Counted from the first letter of the stretch, positions 44,614 through 57,014 are shown. The stretch: 64,000 nucleotides of DNA from Tilletia caries (GCA_032718865.1 JALUTQ010000045.1:620001-684000); one strand, 5' to 3'. The notes: generated from the letters alone by a model not told the origin. A program made the numbers and translations.

Positions 44614-44913
44614 GCTACGGTCACAACGGCGTGGCGAAGCAGACGAAGGGTAGCTTCACGAAGGGTAGCGAAGCTACCCTGAGCTTCTGCGTAGCTAAGC
44701 TCACCTGGATTTCATCCATATGCAATCTCATGTTACATATCACATATGTAGTTTTTGTGTCTCCGCGGGGGGGGAGTCACCTTCGGAGCAAACCTATGAA
44801 GTTCTCCACCAGGTCATCATGATCAGAGGTCTACACCGAGTCTGGGGATCCTCTGGCCTTAAGCCAGGTCACTATCAGTAGGGCGAAGAGAGTCGACTGA
44901 GACGAGATGTTGT
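44614..44913. other. Short spacer with a hairpin
   Basis: These 300 bases hold no gene. GGGTAGCTTCACGAAGGGTAGCGAAGCTACCC (about 44648-44679) can fold into a hairpin with GGTAGCTTC/GAAGCTACC arms. Confidence 0.4.
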
Positions 44914-45054
44914 TGTAACAACTAACTTTTTATGACTGACTGATCGATGTATTGCAAGAGAAGGGTGCTCAAAGGAAGGTGAAGGATGCCCTCGAAGGGT
45001 CACAGAAGGGAGTTACAAGATAAGACTGGGTGCGGGCAAGTAGGTCTTGTTACA
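44914..45054 (-). repeat. 3' LTR of the gag-only element
   Basis: 141 bp, TGTAACA...TGTTACA; pairs with 46745-46886. Confidence 0.9.
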
Positions 45055-45240
45055 ATATCTCCCACCAACGAACAAGCCCTCGCCCTCGAGGGCTGCAAGC
45101 CTTCAAGCCGATGCCTTGGGGCAATGCGAATGGTTGGCGGAGTGAAATGAGAGTATCAGAGTGGCGAAGGGTGAAGGTGAAAGGGAAGCTGCGAAGGGAA
45201 GGTAGAGAGCTGTGATTGCGTCTCAAATCTCGATGGTGAA

Positions 45241-46444
45241 CTAGACGGCATAATCGTCTTGAACACTTTGGGCGAGACACTGATCCCCCAACACATCGCC
45301 GGTGTATGAGCCGGGTTCGGGGAAAGGTGGGGGCGAGATTGGAGCACTGTGGTAGGCCAGGCCGACCATGGACGCCATCTCGAGCACGGCTTGTCGTGTG
45401 CGGTTCTCGTTGGCGAGCATCGATGACCGATAGTCCGCCCAGTCTTCTGCCGTTCGTGCGCATGCGTCCAAGATCGTCTGCCAGTACGCCGGCAGTCCCC
45501 TGTGGGCTGTGAGCTTGTTCGATCGCATCCCGGACTGTTGTCGTGGTCATAACGGCGTCTAGACAACGGGGGTCGGCGTCCAGCATCCCGCGACTGACTG
45601 CCCTTGCCGTGTGCAGCTCTGTAACCAGGCTGTATTTGTCGTCGAGGTAGTCGGCTAGGGTTCCGACGCCGGGGATGAATTTCTTCTCCTCCAGTAGCTC
45701 GCTGATGTGGGACTCGGGGCGGCTGTAGGCTTTAAACACCTTCGCTCTCAACTCAAGGAGCGATCGAGGAGGAGGGGCCAGATTGGAGAACCAGGTCCTT
45801 GCGGCGCCGCCAAAGCATCCCGGCATGGCTGCCATCACTTCATCCTCAGTGTGCTTGCTGAATTCGTAGAATTGCGCCAGTCCTCTCCACCAGTTGAACA
45901 CGTTTACTTTGTCGGGGTCAAATACGCCGATATTTTTTGATTTGGGCCGATGAAATTCGAACTGTTGATGCCTGCCGTTGTATTCAATGTCGAGCTCTGT
46001 CAGTGTCGCCTTGGCGTCTCCACGTTCGACAGTGTTGTCGTCGCATTGTCGGGTGGAGAGGCGAGGGGCAGTGTGAGCGGGGGACACGGACAAACGTGTG
46101 ACGGATTCTGCGCCGAGCATGAGATTTGAGGCTGCATCCGAGCGGCGAGAACGGAAAGGTGTAGCCGGGCCTTCTTCTGCACGAGATCGCGATGTGAGTA
46201 GGGTCGGACTGGGAGCGAAAGCGGTGGATCGAGTCGAGGACCATCGACGTGTGGCCGCAGGTTCACGAGGTTGAAGCTCTTGAGTATCCTGCCAAAGTCC
46301 CGTAATGTCCGCTTGCAGCTGAGCAAGAATCTTGGTAATCCCGGCCTGTGATTCATGGACAGCGTCTCGCACCAGCTGCGCAAGATATAATTCGCGTTGT
46401 TGCCGCCGTCCATGTTTGTGATCAAGGCCGTACTCGTCGGCCAC
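45241..46444 (-). pseudogene. Retrotransposon Gag-like protein, frameshifted
   Basis: Reading from ATG 46444, residues about 160-320 match the Ty3/Gypsy gag region (FDPDKVNVFNWWRGLAQFYEF, FGGAARTWFSNL, LADYLDDKYSLV, TVRDAIEQ). The frame then breaks near 45510: the sensible continuation GLPAYWQTILDACART lies in another frame and ends at a stop near 45241. No zinc knuckle follows. A single small indel would explain the break. The long reading that continues to 45050 in the first frame is Arg/Pro-rich and probably meaningless. Confidence 0.7.
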
Positions 46445-46744
46445 GGCGAGCGAAAGGTCGGGAGGAGGTGCCGCGAGTCGTCAATCGGACCCACGACCGG
46501 CGCGCACTCGAATCGGGATCCTGCTGCGGCTTGGAGAGGGGGTATGAGCGGAATATTCCGCGGTGTGGGGGTTGGCCAGGCCCCAAGAAGTAGACATCTC
46601 CTGGCGAGGAAGAAAAGGCAGAGGACATCGGGGTGAGCGCAACTGCGGTCGGGTTCGGATGAATGGCCGAGTAACGGACAGGGGCGCGCGAGCTTGCCTG
46701 CCGTGGGTGGGGTCCTGCGGGACGCGAGATGCGGAGCTACCAAT

Positions 46745-46886
46745 TGTAACAACTAACTTCTTTATGACTGACTGATCGATGTATTGCAAGAGAAGGGTGC
46801 TCAAAGGAAGGTGAAGGATGCCCTCGAAGGGTCACAGAAGGGAGTTACAAGATAAGACTGGGTGCGGGCAAGTAGGTCTTGTTACA
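46745..46886 (-). repeat. 5' LTR of the gag-only element
   Basis: 142 bp; followed outward by target duplication GTTGT and inward by the tRNA-primer site at 46728-46742. Confidence 0.9.
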
Positions 46887-49800
46887 GTTGTTCCCCAGAC
46901 TCATAGTTTGGGGTTTAGAAGCGGTTTTCGTTACGGCCGAACCTCCATTATGTCATGCAGTAAGCTAGCTACCTTTTTTTGCAAGGATTGATCCCTTCAA
47001 ACTAGCACATTTACTTCGTTGTTTTGCAGCCCGCACCTGCTCCCACATCAATGAGCTTCAACGGACGAGAATTGATGGTGCTGGAGCTTGTCCGTCGCAG
47101 ACTCGCTGAGGTAATCATTAGCAATTATCTCCGCGATGTTCACGTGATTCACGTAGAGCCCGTGATCACGCATGATCACGTCGGAGATAGGCAATCGGAA
47201 TCCTTTTGTACATCCACTCATGACCCAGCGTTCATTATCATCATCCCTGAGGTTGTCACCACCAAGTACCAATACGTTATCAACGCCCTCTTGAAGAGGC
47301 ACAGGTCCCGTTCGTTCTTCGTTAGCCTGAAAGCGACCACCACCCACCCCGCCGCCAACCGATGCTGGTTACCTCACTCTACGGGATACAGTCTCCTTCT
47401 GAAATCTCTCTAGCTTCCACCACGAACGACTCCACCACCACCACATGGTCCGAGATTCCCACTCCCCTATCGTCGTGGCGCCAGCACCAACACCACACGT
47501 CCACACCACCAACAACACCACACTAACTCGCAACACAGCAACAGCAATAGAGTGAGTGCATCCATCCCCTCCTCTGCTTCTGTCGGTATTGACCATCACC
47601 ATCCTCATCTACACAGCAGTATGCCAGCAAAGCAGCGATGACAACTACCAAAACACACCAGCTAGGTGAGTGTGCCCTTGCCCCCTCGTGCTCTGCCCGT
47701 CATCTGACGCGTCTTCATTGCCAGGCCTAGGCGCATACAATCGCGCGACGCGCATCAAGCATCACGCATGGTGAGCGTCATTCTTTCTGGTCACTGCGCA
47801 GAAGCATTACTGCTCTCTAACTAACCTCCCCCATATCATCACCAGTTCCGATGAAGTCCTCGAGGTACGTGTCGCTGATTTTTCTCTCTGATCTCATCTT
47901 TTTTTGCTTGATACAGATGTGTATACAGCGAGTTCAAGTCTCAGCAAGGTGCGCTGGCAACGTGACTGGTTCTCACGCATGTATTGGGCCATCATCTCAC
48001 TGACGCATCACCTCCGTTCTTTCTCTTTCTCATAGACCGAAGCTCGCCCCCCTAGGTCCTAGCAGACCAGCCTCAGACCTGTGGGTATGCATGCTTTCAC
48101 TAGCGTCACTGACACTGACACTGTCACTGATCAAGTTTCTTTGCACCCTCTCCTATAGGTATCTTTTTCGAAGCTCAGGTGAGTTCTGTTCGTGTCATTC
48201 CTCTCTCTGGTCCGCTCTTTGCTCCTCGCTGAATACATGCTCGCAGCTCGGTCCTCAGCCTTGGCAATGGTGCGTTCTTGCTCAGCTGATTTTTGCTCCT
48301 TGCTCTTCTTTCGGTTCTTCCCAGGCTCTCTTCTCCTTTCCAGCCACAGCACATTGTGATTTTTGCATTCGTTGTCCTGGCTCACTTTCGACAATAGCAC
48401 TGACCTATTCCTGCTTCTCAGGTATGCTGGTATGCAGGTAAGTGATCTGACGTCCAACTGACGACTCTCACCCCTGCTCCGATGGCGCTTCACTGTGCTT
48501 CGGGGTTCTGTATTGTAGTATGATCCCTTCCTCTCGTAATACAGTAGCATTCAATGACTTTGATGGTATTGATTCTGAGTGTCCGAAGAGGGTGTCTAAC
48601 TGTCTACCCAGATCCCTCCCACCACTCTCCCCTACCGAGGATCCTCAGATGGTCGCTCATACCCTCCCAAGACCCTTGAGTCCCATATCTCGCCATAACT
48701 CGACAACGACGCTTCTCACGAGCTTCACGCTTCACACACAGCTCAATCAGACCATCACGCATCTTTCTGTAGTAGTAACTAGGTCTGAGAAATGCAATCT
48801 TCCTTACCTAGTAGACTCGGACAGCTCTGATCACTTCCTCTGCCCGACCACGACCATGATGTCCGAATTTAGGGGAGACTATGTCATTTTTTTTTATTTC
48901 AATGTATGTAAATAATAGCTACAGTCTTCCTGATCACGGGTGTGAAGGTTTGGGAGAGATTGAGCAAGAATTGAGCGAGATCGATATGAGCAAACTCGGC
49001 GGCTACTTAGTACCCTGCGCGCGACGCACATATTCAGTCAGAACTCGACAACGACGCTGTTTCCGAGCTTCAAACTGCACGCCCTAGTATATCACACGCT
49101 CATCTATCTTTCTGTAATAGAATTCATTAGTGGTACGCGGCGCCCGGTGGGCGCCTCTCAGACTGGGATGAAACGCCGCCGTTAACAATCCGGCTATCTC
49201 ACGGCCCGTACCGCCCTTTGCTGGTTGAATGGGTACTACTCCTCTGACTACTCCTACGTTCATAACGTTCACAGCTCGTTGATGTTTCGTTTGCTCAACG
49301 CTCTCTGGATCTTCTGACTATTGCTAATCACTCCTCCGCAGACGATTCCCTCTATCGGCTCTTTCCAGTCCCTCGCGGGCGATGATATGAAGGCCCGTAG
49401 ACCCGTACCCCCAAGCTGATCTCTCTTTTTCTCTCTAGACCACGGCCGCGGATCTTTTCTTGTTGTTTTTCACATGTGTACGTCCTCTCCCAAAGTCCCA
49501 ACTCCTTCTGTGTAGCAGGCTTCCGTTCAGCGATTCAGTGAACAGTGGCTCACACAAACCATCGTTCTGCTTCCCACTTCGTTGACAATTGACTTCTGCG
49601 GCTTGACGCTTTCATCTGTGCCTCCAGTCCTCCACACCGCCCACAGCTTTTACTGACCATCGAGCGCGATCACTCATGACTTGCGAATGTAGCAACGGTG
49701 AGAGTTCATTTCTTCACACAGCGCTGTCCTTGTCCGTTGCCTCAGTCCAGCTTTCGGTGTCCTCCCTCTGCAGCAAGTCTCTCTCGAATTCCGAGTCTGC

Positions 49801-49971
49801 CTAGAGGTACGCTCGGCCTCCTTTGGCACCGGGATTGTCAAGTCTTTGGCTGTCACCTTAGATGTGAGTTGTCTGATCTCTCAGCGATGCCTTCAGCCTC
49901 ACCAGTCACCTTACACCCTTGCTCACTGATATTCTTCTACTACAGCGCGGGATCGATTCGTTGTGAGTAAC
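46887..49971. other. Non-coding or decayed region between LTR elements
   Basis: No gene was recognised. 47640-47960 has several exon-sized islands between good splice-like sites, for example CTAGGTGAGTG...GCCAG around AYNRATRIKHH-coding sequence, then GTGAGC...ACCAG and GTACGT...ACAG. This may be a decayed intron-rich gene, but the islands do not join into a known protein. About 100 bp around 48688-48785 recur, diverged, at about 49036-49130 (ACTCGACAACGACGCT words). 47024-47413 is an open frame of 129 codons without resemblance to anything I know. Confidence 0.4.
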
Positions 49972-49976
49972 GGGCG

Positions 49977-50462
49977 TGTGACGGGGGTGGATCAGGACAA
50001 GAAGTGAAGGGCAAGGTTCATGAAGGTTGAGAAAGGAGATGTGGATAGAGTAGATTGGGTGAGGAACTGGTGGTGAAGGGTAAAGAGATAGGTACAGGAT
50101 CTGGCAGAGAATGGGGCTGCTTATATACCTTTAAGGGTGAAGTTAGCGAGGAAGAGGAGCGAAGGAGCGGAGAGAAAGAGCGGGGGCGGAGAAAGAGAGA
50201 ACGTGGGCACGAGGAGAGATGAAGCAGAGAAGGAGGAGAGCCAAGAGAGAGAATACCGAAGCCAAGAGATCAGAGAGGGAAAGTGGCGTGATGTTGGAAC
50301 TTTGGAAGAGCCGAAGGCCGAGGTAGAGGTGTGTGTTGAAATTGTGTCCGGAAGTTGAAGTGGTGTCCGGAAGTTGTGTCTGGAAGTTGCGTCCGGAAGT
50401 TGGGATGATGTCCGGAAGTTGGAAACTGCGAGAACTAAGTCCGGAGTGGAGGTCCGTGCTAA
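49977..50462 (-). repeat. Chromovirus 3' LTR, first part (continues at 57721)
   Basis: Matches 62542-63027 almost perfectly, then is cut by the nested Ty3/Gypsy element. The last five bases, GCTAA, are duplicated at 57716-57720. Confidence 0.92.
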
Positions 50463-50809
50463 TATGCGGGAGCGGAGTAATTCACCTGAGACAACTGGAC
50501 AATAAAGTCAGTGATGTTCTATGGGAAAAGGCTGAGTGAATTCGCTTATCAGGTACAAAGGGGAGCTCGGCTATTTATGGAAATGAGAGAAGCAGAAGGA
50601 AGAAGAGAGAAGCCGAGGCGTGGGAAGAAGAAGAAAAGAGAAGAGCCGGATGCCATGTCGTTGCGTAACGATCTGGAGGCAAGAAGGGAAAGGAAACGTG
50701 GAGCGAGCGATCGGGAGAGAGAACGGAACGGAACGGGACGGAGTGGAGTGATCATGATCAATGGAAACTAAGTAGCTACTCGTCTATGATAGTCTGGCTC
50801 ACCAGCACA
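50463..50809 (-). repeat. 3' LTR of the nested element
   Basis: 347 bp; pairs with 57368-57715. The displaced RNase H reading frame runs into it and stops at 50776. Confidence 0.92.
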
Positions 50810-53800
50810 TCCCCACCGCCAGAAGCTGACCGTCCCTGGTCAGGGATGAGGCGAGAGAGGGCGTCAGCGTTCGTGTGGCGAGGGCCAGGCCGGTAGATGA
50901 ATCTGATGTTGCCAAGATGGGGCATGATGAAGGCCCGACAACGAGTGATGGTGGGCCCATACGTCGTATTGGCCGATGACCGCAGCATCCGCTCCATAGG
51001 GGCGTGATCGGTCACGACGGTCACTGAGGCGCCCTCGAGCAGGTGAGCAAATTTGTGAAACGCCCAGGCGAAGCACACCAGCTCAAGCTCCGCGGCCACA
51101 AGCTTTTTCCTCGGCTGGGGAGGTCAAGCGAGAGATGAAGGCGACGGGACGTTCGGCGAGCACGAGGAGTTCCGGGCCTTCTTGAAACGACCGAGGGCGA
51201 GAAAGAGGGCCACGAAGCAGGTCCATGAGCTCGGGTGATGGAGCCTGCTGGACGACACCGACGTGAAAGTCGCGCATGCTCTCGGGGAGATGGCGAACGC
51301 GACGCGAAGAAAGCATGGCAGCATCGGCGACGACGGAAGAGGATCGGTCCTCAGTCGAACGCGATGCCGATTCCTCCGCGGGACCACCCAACACGTCCCC
51401 CTCCAGTGGCTCACCGAGGAGTGTCGCAGGACCACCGGACTCGATCGCAGCCGACGCAGGACGATCCGAAGCGAAGGGATCATCATCGGACGGAGCGAAG
51501 TCCAGTTGCTCAATGCTAAGGACGGGGTCGATGTCGAGGTGAGGCGGGAGGCACAAACGGACGCGGTGAGGGGAGAGCACCTCCTCGACCTCGAACGGAC
51601 CGAGCTTCCGGGCATCCAACTTGTCGCCAATGGTTCCCGCAATCGGTCGATCTCGAAGTCGGATCCATACCCGCATGCCGGCGGAAATGAACGGGGGACG
51701 AGCACGACGGCCATCGAAGCGCTTCTTCTGATCGAGACGGGCGACGGAGATCTGTTGTCGAGCCGTCTCCAATCGTTCGTGTCCGGCCGCCAACCGTTCT
51801 TCGAACGAGCTGACGCCGAGATGTTCGTCGGCGTCGAACACGGCGTGCACCACGGACGGGTGACTCAAGAAAACGAGGTCGAACGGTCGGTGTCCCGTCA
51901 CGGTGGAGGGGCTGCTATTCATCGCCAGCTCGACGGAAGGGAGAAGCCGACGGTCCCAATGTGCCTTGGAGTCGAGAGACAACACCTGCAAGACCTGTTG
52001 GACGATCTGGACGGCCCGCTCGACACTGTTGGCCTGCTGGTGATAGGGGCTGGATGGGGTCGGAACAGCCCCGAGCGAAGTGGCGAGAGCGGACAAGACC
52101 GAACCAGAGACACGCGCCTCGGAGTCGGACACCAGGCGTTTAGGCCGCCATCCGAAGCGAAGAATCCGGTTACCGACGATCGCAGCCACGCCCTCCGCCG
52201 TGATCTCCTTGTGGCACGGCTCCAGGAGGATCATGCGCGAGAAGAGGTCTTGCATCACCAACGCAGCATCATTACCGGAACGAGAACGGGGGGGAAACCG
52301 TAGATGAGGTCGAAGGAGACCGCCTCGAACGGCAATGAGGCGTCTTTAGACACATCGAGCACCCCGGTTTTTCGGCGCGGTCTTGATGCGTTGGCATTCG
52401 GCGCAGTGCTTGACCCAAGCACGGACGGAGGTGGCCAGATGGGGGCGCCAGAAGTGGTCACGGACCGCAAGCAACGTCTTCGTGAACCCGAAGTGGCCAC
52501 CATCATCGTGAACCGCTTTCAGCACAGTCGGAAGTGCGGCCAACGGAAGGGCAACGCGATCATCCACCCGACGAACCAGGATCTCATCTTGGAGCACCCA
52601 CTCGGCCGACGCACCGGGGTTCGTTCGGGATTGGTGGAGTAGAGGGGCGAAGAAGCGGTCCTCCTCAAGCCATGACCGCCATCTCTGACGAGTGAAAGGG
52701 GATGGAAGCTGCGGAATCGTAAGCGCATTAAGCTTGGCGTGGGGGTCAGGCGCGGTGACGGACGAGGAAGACAAGAGACTTGATGGAGAATGGCGGCCAG
52801 AGCCTGTTTGGAAGCGTCCGTATACAAGATGTAGGGCCGGGAAGGATCGGGATGGGCGAGGACGGGAGGGTTCGCGATGGCGTGGCGAAGACCCTCAAAG
52901 CTGTCCTGTTGCTCTGGACCCCACTCAATCGGAACGCGTCCTGCAGCGACGGCTTTGCCCTCTGTGTTGACGAGTCTGGTGTGGCCATCTGCTGATTCGT
53001 ATCGCCAGCCCTTCAGAAGGCGGGTGAGGGGCTGGGCGCGGATGGCAAAGTTGGGAATGAACGCTCTGTAATAGCCGAAGAGGCCAAGAGTGTGGTAAAG
53101 CTCTTGCAGTGTGGTAGGTCGCTGCAGAGTTGCTATGGCCTGGGCCCTGTCCTCCCAGATCGCAACGCCCGCCCCCGACACCTTCCGACCCAGCAGGGTT
53201 AGCGAGGGCACGCCGAACGTACATTTGGCCGGACTGAACTTTAGACCGACGTCGGTAGCCGACTGCAGGAGGGTATCGAGAGCTTGGACGTGCTCCTCCA
53301 TGGTGTCCGTGGCCACGACGGCGTCGTCGATATACACGACGGCTTGGTTCCATCGTAGCGGCCCGAGCACCTTGTCCATCAGTCGTTGAAATACAGCTGG
53401 CGCATTGCGAAGGCCGAACGGAACTGTCTTGTACTGAAAAAGCCCTTTGTGGCATATGAACGCGGTCTTCCACCGATCGTCTTCCTTGACGCCGAGCTGG
53501 TGATAGCCTCGAATGGCGTCAAGAGAGCTGAACACCTTCTTGCCGCAGAGGGTCTGGAAGATGGAGTCGATGGTGGGCAAGGGGTACCTGTCGGGGACGG
53601 TGTCCGCGTTCAGCTTCCGATAATCAACACAGAAGCGCCACTTGCCCTGTTGTCGGACCATGACGACTGGAAACGACACCGGGCTCGCCGAGGGCTCGAT
53701 GACGTCCCAGTCGAGGAGCTGCTTAATGGCGGCATCCATGGCGGTTCGTTTCTCTGGGCTCGCGCGTCGGGTTGCCTCGGACTGAAGAACGGCCCCTGGT

Positions 53801-54807
53801 TGTAGCTGGATGCCCATGTCGTTTCCAACAATCCGACCTGGGCGCCCATCCAGAGCGAACGCAGCCTTGTGACGGCGGAGCAGGGCCACGAGATCCGCGT
53901 CGGCCTCTCCTTGTCCATCGATGCCCACGCGAAATGCAGCGTCCACTAACGTGGTAGCCACGTCCTGGGCTAAGGACGGAGTGGCCGCGGCCTCATCGGC
54001 GAAGGCATCGACCGGAAAAGCAGGGTCGGTCTCGTCAACTGCCAGAGAGAAGCCCGCCGCGGCCTCGTGTTGGGGCGTCATCGGAGAGAGGGTAAAGGTC
54101 TCCGCTGCGGACGACACGGTGTCCCCTACCCGAGCGGCGACGGCGTCGGCGATAACGGTCCCGCGGGGAAGGATGAAAGGAGCTACCCCGTGATTCCCCA
54201 CCAAGACGTGGCGTACGGCAGCATGAGTGAGTACCCCGACGGGGCCGGCGAGCCGAACAGTCTCGTCAGGACTGACGCACATCCGAGGGCCCACGGTGTA
54301 GTCGACGTCGGGGGCCAGACAAGAGGCGTCCACCGGAACCCAAGCCTGCGTGCCAGCCGGCAGATCGACATCGTGTGCGACACAGAGTTCGGCCTCGGCC
54401 GCGAAAGGACCAGCAAGACGTTCATGCACTTGAAATGTGTAGTTGCCGATTCGTCCTCGACCTCGGACTGGAGAGATGCCGACACCATGCGCGTCGATGA
54501 AGTCCAGCCCAAGGCACATGCCCGGGCCGAAGGAAGGAAGCACGTGGAAGTCCTGGTCCAGTTCGAGGTGAGCGTGACGGCCTTGGGGGTCTTGTACCTG
54601 AATGAAGAGGGGCAGTGTGACCCATCCCAAAGTGGTAGCCGCACCAATGCCCTGGACCTTCATAGGTACACCCGTCGGGCGGCCGCCCATCTTGTGTAAC
54701 AGATCGGCATCGATGCAGGACAACGAAGCACCAGTGTCGAGCAACGACGACATAGCCCGGCCATCGGTGTCGTTAACGCGGACGTGCATGGTGAGGGGGG
54801 GGGACAT
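50776..54807 (-). pseudogene. Pol of the nested element, frameshifted, with split RNase H
   Basis: Order on the minus strand: protease (LLDTGAS near 54740), reverse transcriptase (FCVDYRKLN, then YIDDAVVATD near 53330) and the start of RNase H (YILYTDASKQALAAILHQ, to about 52780). The reading then passes directly to the integrase zinc region (52346-52774, GGHFGFTKTLLAVRDHFWRP, HCAECQRIK), core (FDLI, SDSEAR, NSVERAV) and C-terminal part. The remaining RNase H (ERPVAFISRLTSPAE, AELELVCFAWAFHKF, VTDHAP, HTNADALSRL) lies after the integrase at 50800-51170. Frame changes sit at an A5 run (about 52370), a C7 run (about 52292) and an A5 run (about 51105). No chromodomain was seen. Confidence 0.85.
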
Positions 54808-54859
54808 GTGACCGATAGCCCTTGCCGGTGCCCGTCGATGCGCTGCGTGCCAATGGAAT

Positions 54860-56985
54860 CACCCGCCCGAACGCCCGTTTTTGGTTGGGAGAGGGGAGGC
54901 AACGTCGCATTGGGTCGAAGCTGACGAGCGGTCGTGAAGACGCTCTTGTGGGTGAAAAAGATCTGAGACTCAGGCGTACTGGAGGCAGCTGGTTGATCAT
55001 CATGTGGAGCTGTGCTCATGGAATTGGACATGGAGGGCGCAAGGCTTGGCTCCATGGGGATCTATGTGACAAGGGGGAAAACACATGAGAAAGGAACTAG
55101 GGGATGCAAGGGGAAGCAGGATCAAGGGCGCGCTCAACTCACGGAGGAGATGTTGTTCTCCTGCGAGAGACCTTCCTCCTCCACCACCGTCTGTACCGTT
55201 GGAACCGCCGTAAATGCATTGGCATGACCAAGATCTTCGTCGAATGGGTAGTCGTCGTCCTCGTGCACGTTCATGACGTGGACTTGAGGAACGAGGTGGA
55301 CATGTTCGAAGTTGAAGTGGTCGCCGTTGCATTTGCTGCACGGTCGGTTGAGTCGCATCGGCGAATCGCGGCCTTCGACCCGGTATTTGCGTGGCTCGCC
55401 ATTCGCGGCGGGGATGACGCGGGCCGGGTCGTAAGCAGCGGCCATCGCCGAGAGGCCGGAGGGTGCAGTTGGAGCTGCGCGCGGAGCTTGAGGTGCTGAA
55501 GCCACAATGGGGCGAACAGCAGGAAGCAGCGGCGCGGAAGCGGAGCGCACCATGGCCTGACCTTGGAGTCGTCGTAGAGCCAGCGGTTGAGGAGTACTGG
55601 GGGTGGTGTTGGGCACGCCGGCGCCCACCTCGTTGCTGGAAGCAGTCTCGGGGGGTGTGGGGATGTTATACATCGTCCTCCACTGCGGCTCGCATTCGCC
55701 CATCTCATCCACGAGCTGCTCGAGGGTGGCATCTTGGCGAGGGAGGCGAAGCATGGCCGTGAAGCTGGTGGGGAAACCATCTTTGATTTCCGTGACCAGC
55801 TCGTCGTCGGTTTGGTGGAAACCGAAAGCTTGCCGAAGCGCGCGCAACTTGTCAAAGTAGTACGCGGCTATCCATTCCGCCGCAGGAACCCAAACACGGT
55901 CACGGGCCAGTTGACGTTGCTGGCTCTGGTTCACCTTGAAGGTCTTGCGCATCTCCGCTTCCCATTTCTCGTATGAGTCGAGAGCCTTGGCACGATCGTT
56001 CGACAGACTCTCGTGCCACTTGGCCGCGTTTCCACGGAGGGCGATGGGGAGAGCGCGAAGTACGGCGGGGAGCCACTGCGGGTCCTTGTTGGTCCGGATT
56101 AAGTTCGAGACGCGGCTGAGGAAAGCCTCAAGCCGGTACGGATCCCCCGAGTACTCGCCGATGAACTCTTGACGGCAGATCGCGGCTGGCCGAGGCGTAT
56201 GTTCGGCGGCCGGGAGAGTTCTGGAGTTGGGGTGTCCGCAACGTGGGCACGGAGCCGAAGCGGGCTCTCGCTGGAGTCTGCTTGGACGGGCCGAGCAGGG
56301 GTGTGAAGAGCCTGGGAGCGATTAGGACCCGGAACCAATGGTTCGGGCTCGAGGGCCTCGTCATGGTCGAGTTGCTCGCCATCGTCAGCAGCGTCGGCGG
56401 AGCCGAGGATGTGCTCCAGGGACAAGCCGACCCGACCCAATGCCTTCTTGACCCGACCTTGTTCGGCCCCCGGCAGCAGTCGGTATCGAGCCAGTGGGAC
56501 CGATCCGTATGGGGAACTGGCGGGCGCGGAAGGGATGGTCGAGGCCAGCTGTTGAGGGTTGATAGGTGGTGGGGCGGGACGGTGACGAGTCGGCCCGCGA
56601 GTGGTCGTGACGAAGCGATCCTCCGGAAGAGCCGGACTCCAGGCGGTCTCGGCGGAAGGGCGAGTTCGTCCTGGGGGCGGGTGAATGGGCGCCGTGGAGG
56701 CCCGACGGCCAGGGTCATTCGTAGCGACCGGATCTTCGCCGAGGGAATCGTCGATGGGGCCGGTCCGTGCTTGTTGGTGGTGTTGCTCGACTGCAACGAG
56801 ACGGACCGCGACGTCGTCGAAGCGGTTGTTGAACTCCTCGCGCATGGTGCGCATCTCGGTTACGATGGCGAGGGAGCGGGGGGGTCGAGAGTCGGCACGT
56901 CGTGGCCATCGTTGTGGTGCTGTTGAGGGAGAGCACGGGGGCGACGACCGGAAAGAGACTGAGCTTCCGACGAGTGTGCTGACAT
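54860..56985 (-). pseudogene. Gag of the nested element, frameshifted
   Basis: Likely start ATG 56985 (MSAHSSEAQSL). The reading passes through three frames: 56985 to about 56870, 56854 to about 56150, then about 56170 to 55134. The last contains EAFLSRVSNLIRTNKDPQW, RGNAAKWHESL, and a CSKCNGDHFNFEH cysteine-histidine knuckle near 55330. The first break is near a C run (about 56878). A linker region (55055-54808) joins to protease in another frame around a C9 run (about 54797). Capsid motifs fit Ty3/Gypsy Gag. Confidence 0.75.
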
Positions 56986-57014
56986 GTCGCTTCTTGTAGT
57001 CGTGGGTCTTGGGG

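Larger units (their letters stand above)
44914..46886 (-). mobile_element. Gag-only nonautonomous LTR retrotransposon
   Basis: LTRs of 141 and 142 bp (44914-45054 and 46745-46886) start TGTAACA and end TGTTACA, and differ by about one base. The 5-bp target duplication is GTTGT (44909-44913 and 46887-46891). Read on the minus strand, the internal part begins two bases after the LTR with primer-binding site TGGTAGCTCCGCATC (46728-46742), complementary to an initiator-tRNA-Met-like 3' end. It carries only a gag-like ORF; there is no protease, reverse transcriptase or integrase. A purine-rich GTTGGTGGGAGATAT precedes the 3' LTR. Confidence 0.9.

Noticed and set aside
51263..52303. 346-codon plus-strand ORF
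   Set aside because: Antisense to the integrase of the nested element.
51100..52375. Programmed frameshifting in the nested element
   Set aside because: Breaks at A5 and C7 runs inside integrase and RNase H are unlikely regulatory positions; indels or sequencing errors explain them better.
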